This document shows, piece after piece, positions 28,455 to 36,303 of a stretch of DNA of 64,000 nt; the stretch's first letter is position 1; each line of letters starts with the position of its first letter. A program made the position numbers and the translations under genes. This DNA is from a bacterium (GTDB taxonomy: Bacteria; Zhuqueibacterota; QNDG01; JAFGCO01). The notes beneath the pieces are model-generated. The model made no database searches, was not told where the DNA came from, and saw nothing but the letters and a program-made list of their open reading frames with translations. The stretch is taken from assembly GCA_016932575.1 (NCBI GenBank), contig JAFGCO010000071.1, forward strand, positions 75,651-139,650, in the 5' to 3' direction.

Positions 28455-29335
28455 TGAAAATATGCTTATTGAGGATCGTTTTACTGTTTGTGTCCGGATT
28501 CGTTATAGTGATCATCCTGGTGTTTCCATCATTGGAAAAATCAATGATGTGGCCGGGAGCAGAACCTTTGGAGCCGGCCAAGGAAGGCTGGATTGAAAAG
28601 CGATGGCTGGATATGGATGAAGGACCAGTGGAAATGTGGTTTATCCCGGCATCAGGGCTTGAAATATCCCCCAAACCTACAGTGATTTGTGCTCATGGCA
28701 ATGCAGAGTGTATTGATTGGGCTTATCAGGTCATGAAACCTTATTTGGACATGGGTGTAAATCTGGCCTTGTGCGAATACAGAGGCTACGGACGGTCCAA
28801 GGGAACACCCTCACAAGAACATATCACACATGATTTTATTAATTGTTACGATTGGATCGTCCAGAAGCAGGAAGTTGATTCTGCACGGATATTTTTTCAA
28901 GGAAGTTCGATTGGAACAGGCGTTGTATGTGCATTGGCGCAGAAACGAAATCCGAAAGCACTTATTTTAATTTCGCCCATGATTAATACGCGTACATTGG
29001 CAAAGGACAAATTTCCGGCTTTGTATCCTGTTTTCCGCGTGTTTTTTCAATTTAAAAGTCCGTTTAGAAATGATGCATTTCTGAAAATCAATACTTCACC
29101 TGTACTCATTCTGCATGGCAAACAGGATAAGGTGATTCCATTTTCCCATGGACAACATTTGCATAATATCGCCTGGAACAGCCGGTTGATTGAACTGCCA
29201 TGCGGTCATAATGACATCTTGTCCCATTCAGATGAATTTTGGCCGTCCGTCCGGAAATTCCTGCTGGATCATCGTATCATTCAATTGCATGAAACAATAT
29301 CCGGATTCATATCATATGAATCCTGGTTTCATTGA
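28454..29335 (+). CDS. Alpha/beta hydrolase
   Basis: A 293-residue serine hydrolase with an N-terminal membrane anchor or signal (about 5-25). The fold elements are visible: the oxyanion strand VICAHGNAECIDW, a nucleophile elbow GSSIG (about residue 155), an acid in HGKQDKVIPFSHG and the catalytic His in LPCGHNDIL. It resembles the FrsA/BEM46-type peptidase-S9-like hydrolases of unknown substrate. The ATG overlaps the stop of the response regulator (TGATG), so it is in that operon. Confidence 0.85.
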   Translation: MKICLLRIVLLFVSGFVIVIILVFPSLEKSMMWPGAEPLEPAKEGWIEKRWLDMDEGPVEMWFIPASGLEISPKPTVICAHGNAECIDWAYQVMKPYLDMGVNLALCEYRGYGRSKGTPSQEHITHDFINCYDWIVQKQEVDSARIFFQGSSIGTGVVCALAQKRNPKALILISPMINTRTLAKDKFPALYPVFRVFFQFKSPFRNDAFLKINTSPVLILHGKQDKVIPFSHGQHLHNIAWNSRLIELPCGHNDILSHSDEFWPSVRKFLLDHRIIQLHETISGFISYESWFH

Positions 29336-29366
29336 AAAATAGAGAGTATTAAAAAAGGATTGTGAC

Positions 29367-30239
29367 ATGTCAATCACAGAATACATCCAGAATAAAATAT
29401 TGACTTTTCAGAAAAATGAGATTACAGAGTATCACATTTATATGAAATTGGCCGGTGCTGTTCGTCACCCTGAAAACAGGGCCCTTCTGGAAAAAATCGC
29501 AAATGATGAATTGCGCCATTATCAGTTCTGGAAGTCAATTTCGAATAAAGAAATTTCTCCTAGCCGTTGGAAATTATGGAAATATTATCTGATCAGCCGG
29601 ATTTTCGGATTCACCTTTGGAATCAAACTTATGGAAAACGGGGAAGAAGATGCCCAGGAAGCCTATCTTGAACTTAAGGAGCATTATCCCAAGGTCAAAG
29701 ACATTATTCAGGATGAAAATGAACATGAAGATGCATTGATTCAGCTCCTGAATGAAGAAAAACTACAGTATATTGGTTCCATTGTTCTCGGATTGAATGA
29801 TGCGCTGGTGGAACTTACAGGCGCCCTTGCCGGTTTTACTCTGGCTCTACGGGATACCGGCCTGATTGCTTTAACCGGAATGATTACCGGCATCGCGGCT
29901 GCTTTGTCAATGGCCGCCTCCGAATATATATCCAAAAAATCCGAAGATACACTTAAGCATCCCCTCAAAGCCTCCCTTTACACAGGCATTGCGTATTTGC
30001 TTACAGTGATTATTCTGATTTTTCCTTATCTGATTTTAAAAAACTATTACTTATGCCTCGGATGTACATTGATCGCAGCAGTGATGATTATTGCGTTCTT
30101 CAATTATTATATCTCGGTGGCCAAAGAAATCCCATTTAAAAAACGCTTTCTCGGGATGGCCGGACTCAGTCTGGGGGTTTCTGCATTCTCATTTTTAATC
30201 GGGTATTTGATGAGATCCGTTTTAGGTGTTGATATTTGA
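29367..30239 (+). CDS. Ferritin-like domain fused to VIT1/CCC1 metal transporter
   Basis: A 290-residue membrane protein. The N-terminal half (about 1-135) is a ferritin/rubrerythrin-like helical bundle with metal-ligand patterns: ITEYHIY, NDELRHYQFW, EEDAQEAY and DENEHEDALI. The C-terminal half (about 140-288) is a VIT1/CCC1 transporter with about five membrane segments; LGLNDALVELTGALAGFTLA and MAASEYISKKSE are family blocks. Known relatives (MbfA-type) export iron or manganese from the cytoplasm. It follows the hydrolase by 31 bases and may end that operon. Confidence 0.88.
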   Translation: MSITEYIQNKILTFQKNEITEYHIYMKLAGAVRHPENRALLEKIANDELRHYQFWKSISNKEISPSRWKLWKYYLISRIFGFTFGIKLMENGEEDAQEAYLELKEHYPKVKDIIQDENEHEDALIQLLNEEKLQYIGSIVLGLNDALVELTGALAGFTLALRDTGLIALTGMITGIAAALSMAASEYISKKSEDTLKHPLKASLYTGIAYLLTVIILIFPYLILKNYYLCLGCTLIAAVMIIAFFNYYISVAKEIPFKKRFLGMAGLSLGVSAFSFLIGYLMRSVLGVDI

Positions 30240-30253
30240 TTTGATAATCGCTT

Positions 30254-30283
30254 ATCAGGTTCTGCCAGCACTGAAAACCTGAT
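30254..30283 (+). terminator. Possible terminator after the ferritin-VIT1 gene
   Basis: A perfect 8-bp stem ATCAGGTT/AACCTGAT with a 14-base loop, followed by a broken T-rich tract. It starts 15 bases after the stop codon. Confidence 0.5.
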
Positions 30284-30402
30284 TTGTTCGTCTTTCCTGT
30301 CGAATTTGCCGACCATATTGTCTGAAAAGGTCATTAATTCTTTGATCAGTCATCAGGCTATCTGAATTGATTATTAAGAAATTACGTCTATTTCAAATAT
30401 TT

Positions 30403-30418
30403 TGGCACGGCCGTTGCT
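30403..30418 (+). promoter_or_regulatory. Sigma-54 promoter of the first calcium-repeat gene
   Basis: TGGCACGGCCGTTGCT is a full match to the consensus TGGCACG-N4-TTGCW. It lies 44 bases before the ATG at 30463. It is the strongest sigma-54 element in the window. Confidence 0.93.
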
Positions 30419-30462
30419 TTACAGGCAGACAGTAAGCGAAACGATAAATCACAGGAGGAATC

Positions 30463-30927
30463 ATGAAACGCTTTTTATTTTTTCTGATTACGACTGCAAT
30501 CTTGTCCGGCAGTATCAATTATCTTCAAGCTCAGGACAGTACTCAGGTGCAGACCAAAACTCACGGTGCCAATTTTGTAGACGAAGATGGTGACGGGATC
30601 AATGATAATCGGCAGGGTGCGGGAGGGCAAGGTCAGGGTCAGGGAGCAGGCCAGGGACAGAAATCCGATCGTGGTTTTATTGACCTGGACGGCGACGGAT
30701 TAAATGACTGGGCTCAGGATGCTGATGGTGACGGGATTCCGAACGGTCAGGATGAAGACTATGTCAGCCCCGAAAACGGTAACGGCAGTTCAAATCAACA
30801 GGGAAGCGGCAAGGGGCGCCGGGGAAATGGTGCCTGGCAATCCGGCCAGAATTCAGGTACCGGTGATTGTGACGGATCCGGAACCGGTCAGGGAGGCGGA
30901 CGGCGCAGAGGACGCGGTAAGAAATAA
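30463..30927 (+). CDS. Secreted protein with DxDGDGxxD calcium-loop repeats
   Basis: A 154-residue exported protein with a signal peptide (about 1-23, ending LQAQ). The mature part has three aspartate-rich loops of the thrombospondin type 3/EF-loop kind: VDEDGDGIND, IDLDGDGLND and QDADGDGIPN. These should bind Ca2+. Between and after them are low-complexity stretches rich in Gly, Gln, Ser and Arg. The tail is GGGRRRGRGKK. GGAGG precedes the ATG. It is a monocistronic unit with a sigma-54 promoter and a strong terminator. The same repeat type occurs in the gene at 33097. No enzyme domain is visible. Confidence 0.82.
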   Translation: MKRFLFFLITTAILSGSINYLQAQDSTQVQTKTHGANFVDEDGDGINDNRQGAGGQGQGQGAGQGQKSDRGFIDLDGDGLNDWAQDADGDGIPNGQDEDYVSPENGNGSSNQQGSGKGRRGNGAWQSGQNSGTGDCDGSGTGQGGGRRRGRGKK

Positions 30928-30948
30928 CAAACTTGTTTTGTTCCGATT

Positions 30949-30982
30949 AAAAGCAGGACGATGGTCATTGTCCTGCTTTTTT
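30949..30982 (+). terminator. Rho-independent terminator
   Basis: The stem AAAAGCAGGAC/GTCCTGCTTTT (30949-30959 and 30970-30980) ends in a T run, 22 bases after the calcium-repeat gene. Confidence 0.9.
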
Positions 30983-31057
30983 ATTATGAATTTTATTTGA
31001 TCATATTTAATATCGGTTAAGATATTGTTTAATGAAGCTTATGATAAATTCCAAGGT

Positions 31058-31097
31058 TTCGACTTCTTGGACGAGACGTCTCGACGATTTTGTCGAA
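31058..31097 (+). promoter_or_regulatory. Symmetrical dyad, candidate enhancer for the sigma-54 promoter
   Basis: TTCGAC (31058-31063), 8 bases, the 12-bp palindrome CGAGACGTCTCG (31072-31083), 8 bases, GTCGAA (31092-31097). The two spacers are equal, so the element is symmetrical over 40 bases. It lies about 95-130 bases upstream of the -24 element, where an NtrC-type activator would bind. Confidence 0.55.
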
Positions 31098-31190
31098 GAA
31101 TGATAAAGAAGATTGACAGTGAAATCTGAATTACTAAATAAAGTATATGTTTTTTAGAGAGTTAGAATATTAAAAAATTGTCACAATAAC

Positions 31191-31206
31191 AGGCACAGTG
31201 ATTGCA
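31191..31206 (+). promoter_or_regulatory. Sigma-54 promoter of the T9SS Ig-protein gene
   Basis: AGGCACAGTGATTGCA keeps GG and GC at exact spacing and matches TGGCAC-N5-TTGCA at all but one core position. It lies 48 bases before the ATG at 31255, nearly the same distance as at 30403. Confidence 0.8.
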
Positions 31207-31254
31207 TGATGATGCTTCTGAAATCACGAAAAAAATTAAAATTGAAAGGAGTTC

Positions 31255-33018
31255 ATGATGAATCAGGCAAGCAAGGGACTACAAATCGGAGCTGCTGTTT
31301 TTCTCAGTGTATTGTTGTTCTCATTCAGTGTATGGGCGCAGGGGGATACGCAAGGCAGATCAAAAAAGCAATATGAGATTGAAATCATCCCGGCTCAAGT
31401 TGAAGTCGATGCGGAAGAAACCGTTCAGTTTACGGCTCAGGCACTGAACCGTGAAGGGGCTGCCGCGGAAGTGGAGATCGAGTGGAGTGTGCTGAATAAA
31501 AGGGTGGGTGAGATTGATGAAAATGGACTGTTCACTGCAATTGCAGGCGGACATACGCATGTTATCGCGCGGGCAGGAAGGTCGGTGGGTAAAGCTGAAG
31601 TGATTGTTCGACGTGATTCTGTTCAAAATCAGAACCTGCGGCAGGGATTACGTGTGGTAATCAGTCCGAACAGTGCCATCATGGATGCCGGAGAGACTTG
31701 CCAGTTTTCTGCGAGCCTTGTCGACAGCAGCGGAGAGACTCTGGAAGCGGCATTCGACTGGGGTGTTGACGGGGATTTCGGCATTGTGGATGAAACCGGA
31801 TTATTTGAAGCACTGGAAGCCGGACGCGGATTTGTGTATGCTACAACGGGTGATATCAGCGGTCGTGCGCATGTGGTCGTCATGAATGAAAACGGAAACC
31901 ATGGCGCCATGAACTCTGCCAAACGGGGTACCAAAATGGTTCTGGTTCCCAACGACACCATTGTCCTGATTGAAAATGTTGTTCAGTTTCAGGCTTTTCT
32001 GGAAGATACCCTTGGAAACCAGAGTGAAGTCTATCCTGAATGGGAAATGGTCGGCAGGGATGTCGGCTCCATTGATGAAAGCGGACTCTTTACAGCCAGT
32101 ACCGCCGGAAACGGTGTTGTCAAAGCCAGCTTAGAACGATATACAGCTACTGCAAGGGTTCGTGTGGCCACAACCGAAGATACGGCCAATGCCAAAAATG
32201 TTGAATTTAAAATGAAGAAGCGGGACGGGGAGCAGATCGGCAATATGAAACGAATCAAGGAAACCGATGTTTTTAAGATCAGCGGCATGCCGTTCCCTCT
32301 TAATCTGCTCAACGGCGCAGAGGTCACCTTGCCTGCCGGCGCTCTGGAACAGGATATCACTATCGATGTTTCCATTCCAAGTATTGCCGGTGTCAAAGAT
32401 ACCACGGTTTCCCTTCCAGAAGCAATATTGAACGGAATCTCTTTCGATGTTTATGTGGATGGCGAGCTGGTCAGTCCTTTTGTGTTCGACGAACCCGTGC
32501 AACTGGTCATTCCTTACAAACAGGAAATGATGAACGATATGGGGCTCACATTGGATGATTTATGGGTGTTTTTCTATACGGACAAGGACGGGTATGATAG
32601 CGACGGCCTCTTCAATATTTATGTGGACACCACCGAGAATAAAATTATTGTAGAAGTCAGCCATTTTTCCGAGATTGTAATCGGTGACAAAAAATTGGCC
32701 GGTACAACCGGTGTCGAGTCTCAGGTTACACCCGATGATTATGCCTTGTATGCCAATTATCCCAATCCATTTAATCCGGTTACGTCGATCCGATTTTATG
32801 TGAGCGGAACACAAATGCAGCATCTGACGCTGACTGTGTATAATCTGCTGGGACAGAAAATCCGGGTATTGACGGATCGTGAATTTGCCCCGGGTTTCCA
32901 TCAATTAAAATGGGATGGTACCAACCAGCACGGTCAAAGCATGAGCTCAGGTGTTTATCTGTATCAGTTGGAAGGTCAAAACCTGAATCTTTGCCGGCAA
33001 ATGGTTCTGATTCGATAG
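31255..33018 (+). CDS. Secreted Ig-like repeat protein with T9SS sorting domain
   Basis: A 587-residue surface or secreted protein. A signal peptide (about 1-29, ending VWAQ) is followed by three Big_2-like Ig repeats (about 40-120, 130-215, 226-305), each ending in a GxIDExGLFTA-type turn. Next is a ZU5-like region starting at GAEVTLPAGAL (about 358). The C-terminus is a T9SS type A sorting domain: YPNPFNPVTSIRF, YNLLGQKIRVL, WDGTNQHG, SSGVYLYQL. Two ATG codons (31255, 31258) are possible starts behind AAAGGAG. It is driven by a sigma-54 promoter and ends in a terminator. Role may be adhesive or structural; this is inference. Confidence 0.87.
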   Translation: MMNQASKGLQIGAAVFLSVLLFSFSVWAQGDTQGRSKKQYEIEIIPAQVEVDAEETVQFTAQALNREGAAAEVEIEWSVLNKRVGEIDENGLFTAIAGGHTHVIARAGRSVGKAEVIVRRDSVQNQNLRQGLRVVISPNSAIMDAGETCQFSASLVDSSGETLEAAFDWGVDGDFGIVDETGLFEALEAGRGFVYATTGDISGRAHVVVMNENGNHGAMNSAKRGTKMVLVPNDTIVLIENVVQFQAFLEDTLGNQSEVYPEWEMVGRDVGSIDESGLFTASTAGNGVVKASLERYTATARVRVATTEDTANAKNVEFKMKKRDGEQIGNMKRIKETDVFKISGMPFPLNLLNGAEVTLPAGALEQDITIDVSIPSIAGVKDTTVSLPEAILNGISFDVYVDGELVSPFVFDEPVQLVIPYKQEMMNDMGLTLDDLWVFFYTDKDGYDSDGLFNIYVDTTENKIIVEVSHFSEIVIGDKKLAGTTGVESQVTPDDYALYANYPNPFNPVTSIRFYVSGTQMQHLTLTVYNLLGQKIRVLTDREFAPGFHQLKWDGTNQHGQSMSSGVYLYQLEGQNLNLCRQMVLIR

Positions 33019-33028
33019 TATAATATCG

Positions 33029-33058
33029 GGAGGCAGCTTCTGCGGCTGCCTCCATTTT
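33029..33058 (+). terminator. Rho-independent terminator
   Basis: A perfect 9-bp stem GGAGGCAGC/GCTGCCTCC (33029-33037 and 33045-33053) followed by ATTTT, 10 bases after the Ig-protein stop. The T tract is short, so some read-through into the next gene is likely. Confidence 0.75.
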
Positions 33059-33096
33059 ACTTGATTTTCATATTCTTTGGAATTATTTTAATAATT

Positions 33097-33741
33097 ATGA
33101 AAACAATTTTATACATTATTTTCGCTTATTTTCTGCTTTATGCATTCAGCTGGGGGCAGGAAAATATGATAGTTGGTTTCGAAGATACCGACCACAACGG
33201 TGTGAATGATCATTTCGCAGATGCCGACGGGGATGGGATGAATGATGTGGATGGCCGGCCATATGAACATACTTTCCAATTTCAGGATAAAAACAAGGAT
33301 GGAAAAAATGATCTCTGGGCAGACGCAGATGGCGACGGGGTGAATGACTTGTTGAGTCATTTTCAGAAAAAAGCCTGGATTGACATCAACGGCGACGGGA
33401 TCCAGGACGAAGGCACAGGCGTGCTTCGGGGGCAAGCGCTTAAAAAACATGTGTTGGATACAAATCAGGATAATATCAACGACATTACAGGTGAAAGAAT
33501 TACCAGTACATCACTGGGCGGTTATAAATTGGGCCGGGTAAATGAAGAAAATGGTATGCCGGATCGTGGGTTTTTGGGAAATGATGGAGATAGAATGAAT
33601 GACCGGTCAGCTGCCGGAGTCTCGGAAAATCAGCGGGGCCGGGATATGGATGTATTCATTGATCAGGATGGAGATGGCATTGCGGATGGACGGGGTCTCG
33701 GGCGGTTTAAGACAAAACAACGGGGCAAAAACAATCAATAG
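33097..33741 (+). CDS. Secreted calcium-loop repeat protein
   Basis: A 214-residue exported protein. The preferred ATG 33097 gives a clean signal peptide (MKTILYIIFAYFLLYAFSWG); an in-frame TTG at 33061 abuts the terminator and would add a second hydrophobic stretch. The mature part has at least seven aspartate-rich loops, including DTDHNGVND, DADGDGMND, DKNKDGKND, DADGDGVND, DINGDGIQD, DTNQDNIND and DQDGDGIAD. These fit TSP3/EF-type Ca2+ loops. The tail is basic (FKTKQRGKNNQ). It shares loop type with the gene at 30463. The outer-membrane barrel gene starts 7 bases after its stop. Confidence 0.8.
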   Translation: MKTILYIIFAYFLLYAFSWGQENMIVGFEDTDHNGVNDHFADADGDGMNDVDGRPYEHTFQFQDKNKDGKNDLWADADGDGVNDLLSHFQKKAWIDINGDGIQDEGTGVLRGQALKKHVLDTNQDNINDITGERITSTSLGGYKLGRVNEENGMPDRGFLGNDGDRMNDRSAAGVSENQRGRDMDVFIDQDGDGIADGRGLGRFKTKQRGKNNQ

Positions 33742-33748
33742 CGGATCA

Positions 33749-35134
33749 ATGGCTATGTGGATGCACAACTGCCTGTCAGCGCGATGGGCATTTTTTGTAT
33801 GTGTTATTATCGCCTTTGGTGTGCCGGTTTTGCAGGCTGGCTTCAACGCAGATATCGCTGCATGGGTTGTGCAGGATCGGAATGCTTTTCAGAATTATGA
33901 GCAACTTTCCGATGTGATTGTTCAACCTTCTTTGACACTGACTTATTCAAGAACCTGGATCAATACCCGTTTGCAGTTGTTCTATGAAGGATCTCTTTCT
34001 TTTTTTCAAACCTATTCAGAACGGCAATATCAGACCCACTATGGCGGATTCGCATTTCAGCAGTATATTGGAGAGACCGGGCCCGTGCTGTCTGCCGGAC
34101 TGCAAATCGGTCAGCGGGCCAACAGGGATTCATTGTATGCTTATTATGATTATTCCCACCAGATTGGATATTTTAATGTAAGAAAACAATGGGGCAATTC
34201 GGCGATGTCTTTGCTGGGAATATGGATGCAACGACGGCATTATCAGGAATGGCAGTCTTTTAATCAACGGGAAATGCGGATTTTTTTTCAGCAAAGCCTG
34301 TTTTTACCTTCGCGAACCACAGTGATTGCACGTATTCAGCTGGGGAATAAAAAATTTCTGAATTCCAGGGTGAATGAAATCGACTTAGAGGAAAAATTTG
34401 AAGAAGAATGGAACGCGCCCGTTAACCGGAGTCAGGGTCAACGCCGAGGCAACCAAGACGGTACTGATCAGGAAAACAATGACAGCAATGATGATGTGAA
34501 TACCAACGGCAATGGAAGTGATAGAGGAAATGGAAGCGGAAATGGACAGGGAAGTCTCAGCCGAGATGCGGGACGTTCGGTATCGTTTATAAATACAACA
34601 ATTGATACGATCGGAAACCAGGTTCGTTTTGAGATTCCAGGAGAAGAAGTATTGCAATGGGTTTTTTCCATTCGAATTGCGCAGTCCATCCATGAAAATA
34701 CCGGGGTGGCCGTTGAAAGCAAGTGGAGGCGACGGGCGGACGGCCACGGGCGGTTTTTACTCTATCAGGATTCCGGGTATGAGGAGGATGATCCTCTTTT
34801 TGATGATGTGTACAGCTATGAGAGTGATGCTTTATCCGTTGAGGTCACCCAGAAGTTACCCTGGCGGCTGTTGTTCAGAGGAGGCTGGCGCACTGAAAAT
34901 AAGTTTTATGACTACCTTGCGCAGGATTTGGAAGGCAATGTGATCGCAGACAGTTTATTAAAAGAAGACAACCGTCAACTCTTCTGGGCGACAATTAGCA
35001 GGCGGTTTTCAATGGGTGCTGTCAAGCGTGCTGAAATTTCCATATCCTACAATTATATTGATAACCAGTCCAATGAACCGTATTCGGATTACAGGGATCA
35101 AGTCCTGTTATTTGGATGGAGTTTTGGATTTTAG
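33749..35134 (+). CDS. Predicted outer-membrane beta-barrel with Asn/Gly/Asp-rich insert
   Basis: About 461 residues from ATG 33749 (ATG 33755 and 33761 are also possible). A hydrophobic signal region (about 8-30, ending VLQAG) precedes alternating aromatic beta-strands such as SLTLTYSRTWINTRLQLFYE and the final FGWSFGF, typical of porin-like barrels. A low-complexity insert (about 235-280) rich in Asn, Gly, Asp and Gln interrupts the barrel and resembles the linkers of the neighbouring calcium-repeat proteins. The start is 7 bases after the upstream gene, so they are cotranscribed. No named family was recognised; an export or anchoring role for the repeat proteins is inference. Confidence 0.7.
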   Translation: MAMWMHNCLSARWAFFVCVIIAFGVPVLQAGFNADIAAWVVQDRNAFQNYEQLSDVIVQPSLTLTYSRTWINTRLQLFYEGSLSFFQTYSERQYQTHYGGFAFQQYIGETGPVLSAGLQIGQRANRDSLYAYYDYSHQIGYFNVRKQWGNSAMSLLGIWMQRRHYQEWQSFNQREMRIFFQQSLFLPSRTTVIARIQLGNKKFLNSRVNEIDLEEKFEEEWNAPVNRSQGQRRGNQDGTDQENNDSNDDVNTNGNGSDRGNGSGNGQGSLSRDAGRSVSFINTTIDTIGNQVRFEIPGEEVLQWVFSIRIAQSIHENTGVAVESKWRRRADGHGRFLLYQDSGYEEDDPLFDDVYSYESDALSVEVTQKLPWRLLFRGGWRTENKFYDYLAQDLEGNVIADSLLKEDNRQLFWATISRRFSMGAVKRAEISISYNYIDNQSNEPYSDYRDQVLLFGWSFGF

Positions 35135-35157
35135 TCCATGTCGCTTAAAATCTTTTC

Positions 35158-35186
35158 TTGACAATATCCTTTTTTCAGATTAATAT
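35158..35186 (+). promoter_or_regulatory. Sigma-70 promoter for the lipoprotein-like gene
   Basis: TTGACA (35158-35163), 17 bases, TAATAT (35181-35186). It lies 24 bases after the barrel stop and 64 bases before the ATG at 35251. Confidence 0.7.
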
Positions 35187-35250
35187 ATTCCATGTTTAAA
35201 CAGACGCATTGTTCTTGTTATTATTACCCTGTAATCTGGAGGAGGTACAT

Positions 35251-36072
35251 ATGAAAAGAATATCAATCCGATGTATCGTGATCTTTGCAATCGTTATCTC
35301 ACACCTTTTCATTATTGTCTGCGAAAAAAATCCTTCGGAATCTGAAAATACGCCACCTGTCATGCCTCCACAGGAATCGATGATGATCGACCTGTCGAAT
35401 TTTTCAGTTGGGGGAAATCAGTCTTTGAATAAATCGTCTCTTCCGCAAGCCAAGACGCACTTTGGCCTGGCTGTACTAACATTGGGCCTGGTCAATATTT
35501 CAGTCATGCTGCATCTGACAGTGCCAGTTTACATTTTTGGCCGTGCACTTCTGGAGAAACCCGAGCTGCAATCTGACGGTAAATTTCACTGGACTTACTC
35601 CACTGTCTATCAACTTTTCAATTATGAGGCGGATTTGGCCGGGTGGGTTGATGTGTCCGAAACAGAAGTCAATTGGGAGATGTATGTCACGCAAGCAAAG
35701 CGCGGACTCGATCATTATCGGTGGTATGACGGCCATTGTAATCTTGATGCCACAGCAGGAGACTGGACATTTTACGACGCGTCTCAGCCGGATCAGCAAA
35801 ATCCGGTCATTCAGATTAATTGGCAGATTCAAAGTGAGACTGACCGCTCTCTGGTATTCGCGAATATTTTTGAAGGCGATGAAAATATTGGTGACCAGCT
35901 GATCTATCAGATCGACGGGGATTCCGCCAGGGTGCAGTATTTGGATGCCTCTGAAGGGACAACCGCAAAAATTGTGTGGAACACGGAGACCATTGCCGGA
36001 TATATCCAGGCGCCCAACTATAATGAGGGGAAGCCCGGGCGCTGGGATGAGAATCAGGAGGATATGAATTAA
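35251..36072 (+). CDS. Exported protein, probable lipoprotein, unknown function
   Basis: A 273-residue protein from ATG 35251, which is preceded by a strong GGAGGAGG (35238-35245). The hydrophobic N-terminus ends in Cys24 (LFIIVC), a weak lipobox because Val precedes the Cys. The mature part has a Pro-rich start, a conserved-looking block around AKTHFGLAVLTLGLVNISVM, then a Trp/Tyr-rich beta region (WTYSTVYQLFNYEADLAGWV, LDHYRWYDGHCNLDATAGDW). I do not recognise the family. Its own promoter separates it from the sigma-54 cassette. Confidence 0.65.
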   Translation: MKRISIRCIVIFAIVISHLFIIVCEKNPSESENTPPVMPPQESMMIDLSNFSVGGNQSLNKSSLPQAKTHFGLAVLTLGLVNISVMLHLTVPVYIFGRALLEKPELQSDGKFHWTYSTVYQLFNYEADLAGWVDVSETEVNWEMYVTQAKRGLDHYRWYDGHCNLDATAGDWTFYDASQPDQQNPVIQINWQIQSETDRSLVFANIFEGDENIGDQLIYQIDGDSARVQYLDASEGTTAKIVWNTETIAGYIQAPNYNEGKPGRWDENQEDMN

Positions 36073-36085
36073 GAAATTAATCAGT

Positions 36086-36235
36086 TCAGTTTGATTTATA
36101 TTCCGAGATGCATTTTTTATGACGTCCGCATTGACAGGATTTCTTTTTCCTGTATCCGGCCTTATGCAATGTTATGCCCATAAATCCAACGGCAATTATG
36201 AATGCAGTGAAACTGATAATGATTTGATTCAGCAT
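36086..36235 (-). CDS. Tiny Cys-rich membrane protein next to nqrF
   Basis: A 49-codon gene read on the minus strand from ATG 36235, with AAAAGG about 4 bases upstream. It has one N-terminal membrane segment (about 4-23) and a basic tail RKKKSCQCGRHKKC with three Cys in a CxCx5C pattern. It starts 68 bases after nqrF and is convergent with the lipoprotein gene. Size, topology and position recall NqrM, the small Cys-containing maturation factor of the Na+-NQR iron site, but the Cys pattern is not the canonical one. The NqrM link is a guess from position. Confidence 0.5.
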   Translation of the reverse strand: MLNQIIISFTAFIIAVGFMGITLHKAGYRKKKSCQCGRHKKCISEYKSN

Positions 36236-36303
36236 TTTACCTTTTATTCTATTTGCAGTTTTTGTAATAATTCAGGCTCACAGATTTAAGCTGTGCTTCA
36301 TGA

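Larger units (their letters stand above)
30928..31254. other. Regulatory intergenic region, 327 bp
   Basis: This gap holds, in order, the terminator of the preceding gene, a symmetrical dyad (31058-31097), a sigma-54 promoter (31191-31206) and the ribosome site AAAGGAG before 31255. I see no small gene. Confidence 0.6.

Noticed and set aside
30463-33741. Dockerin/cohesin (cellulosome) interpretation of the calcium loops
   Set aside because: The loops lack the paired 22-residue dockerin layout, and no cohesin or glycoside hydrolase is present.
35251-36072. Assigning the lipoprotein-like gene to the sigma-54 cassette
   Set aside because: A good sigma-70 promoter (35158-35186) lies between it and the barrel gene, so it is probably a separate unit.
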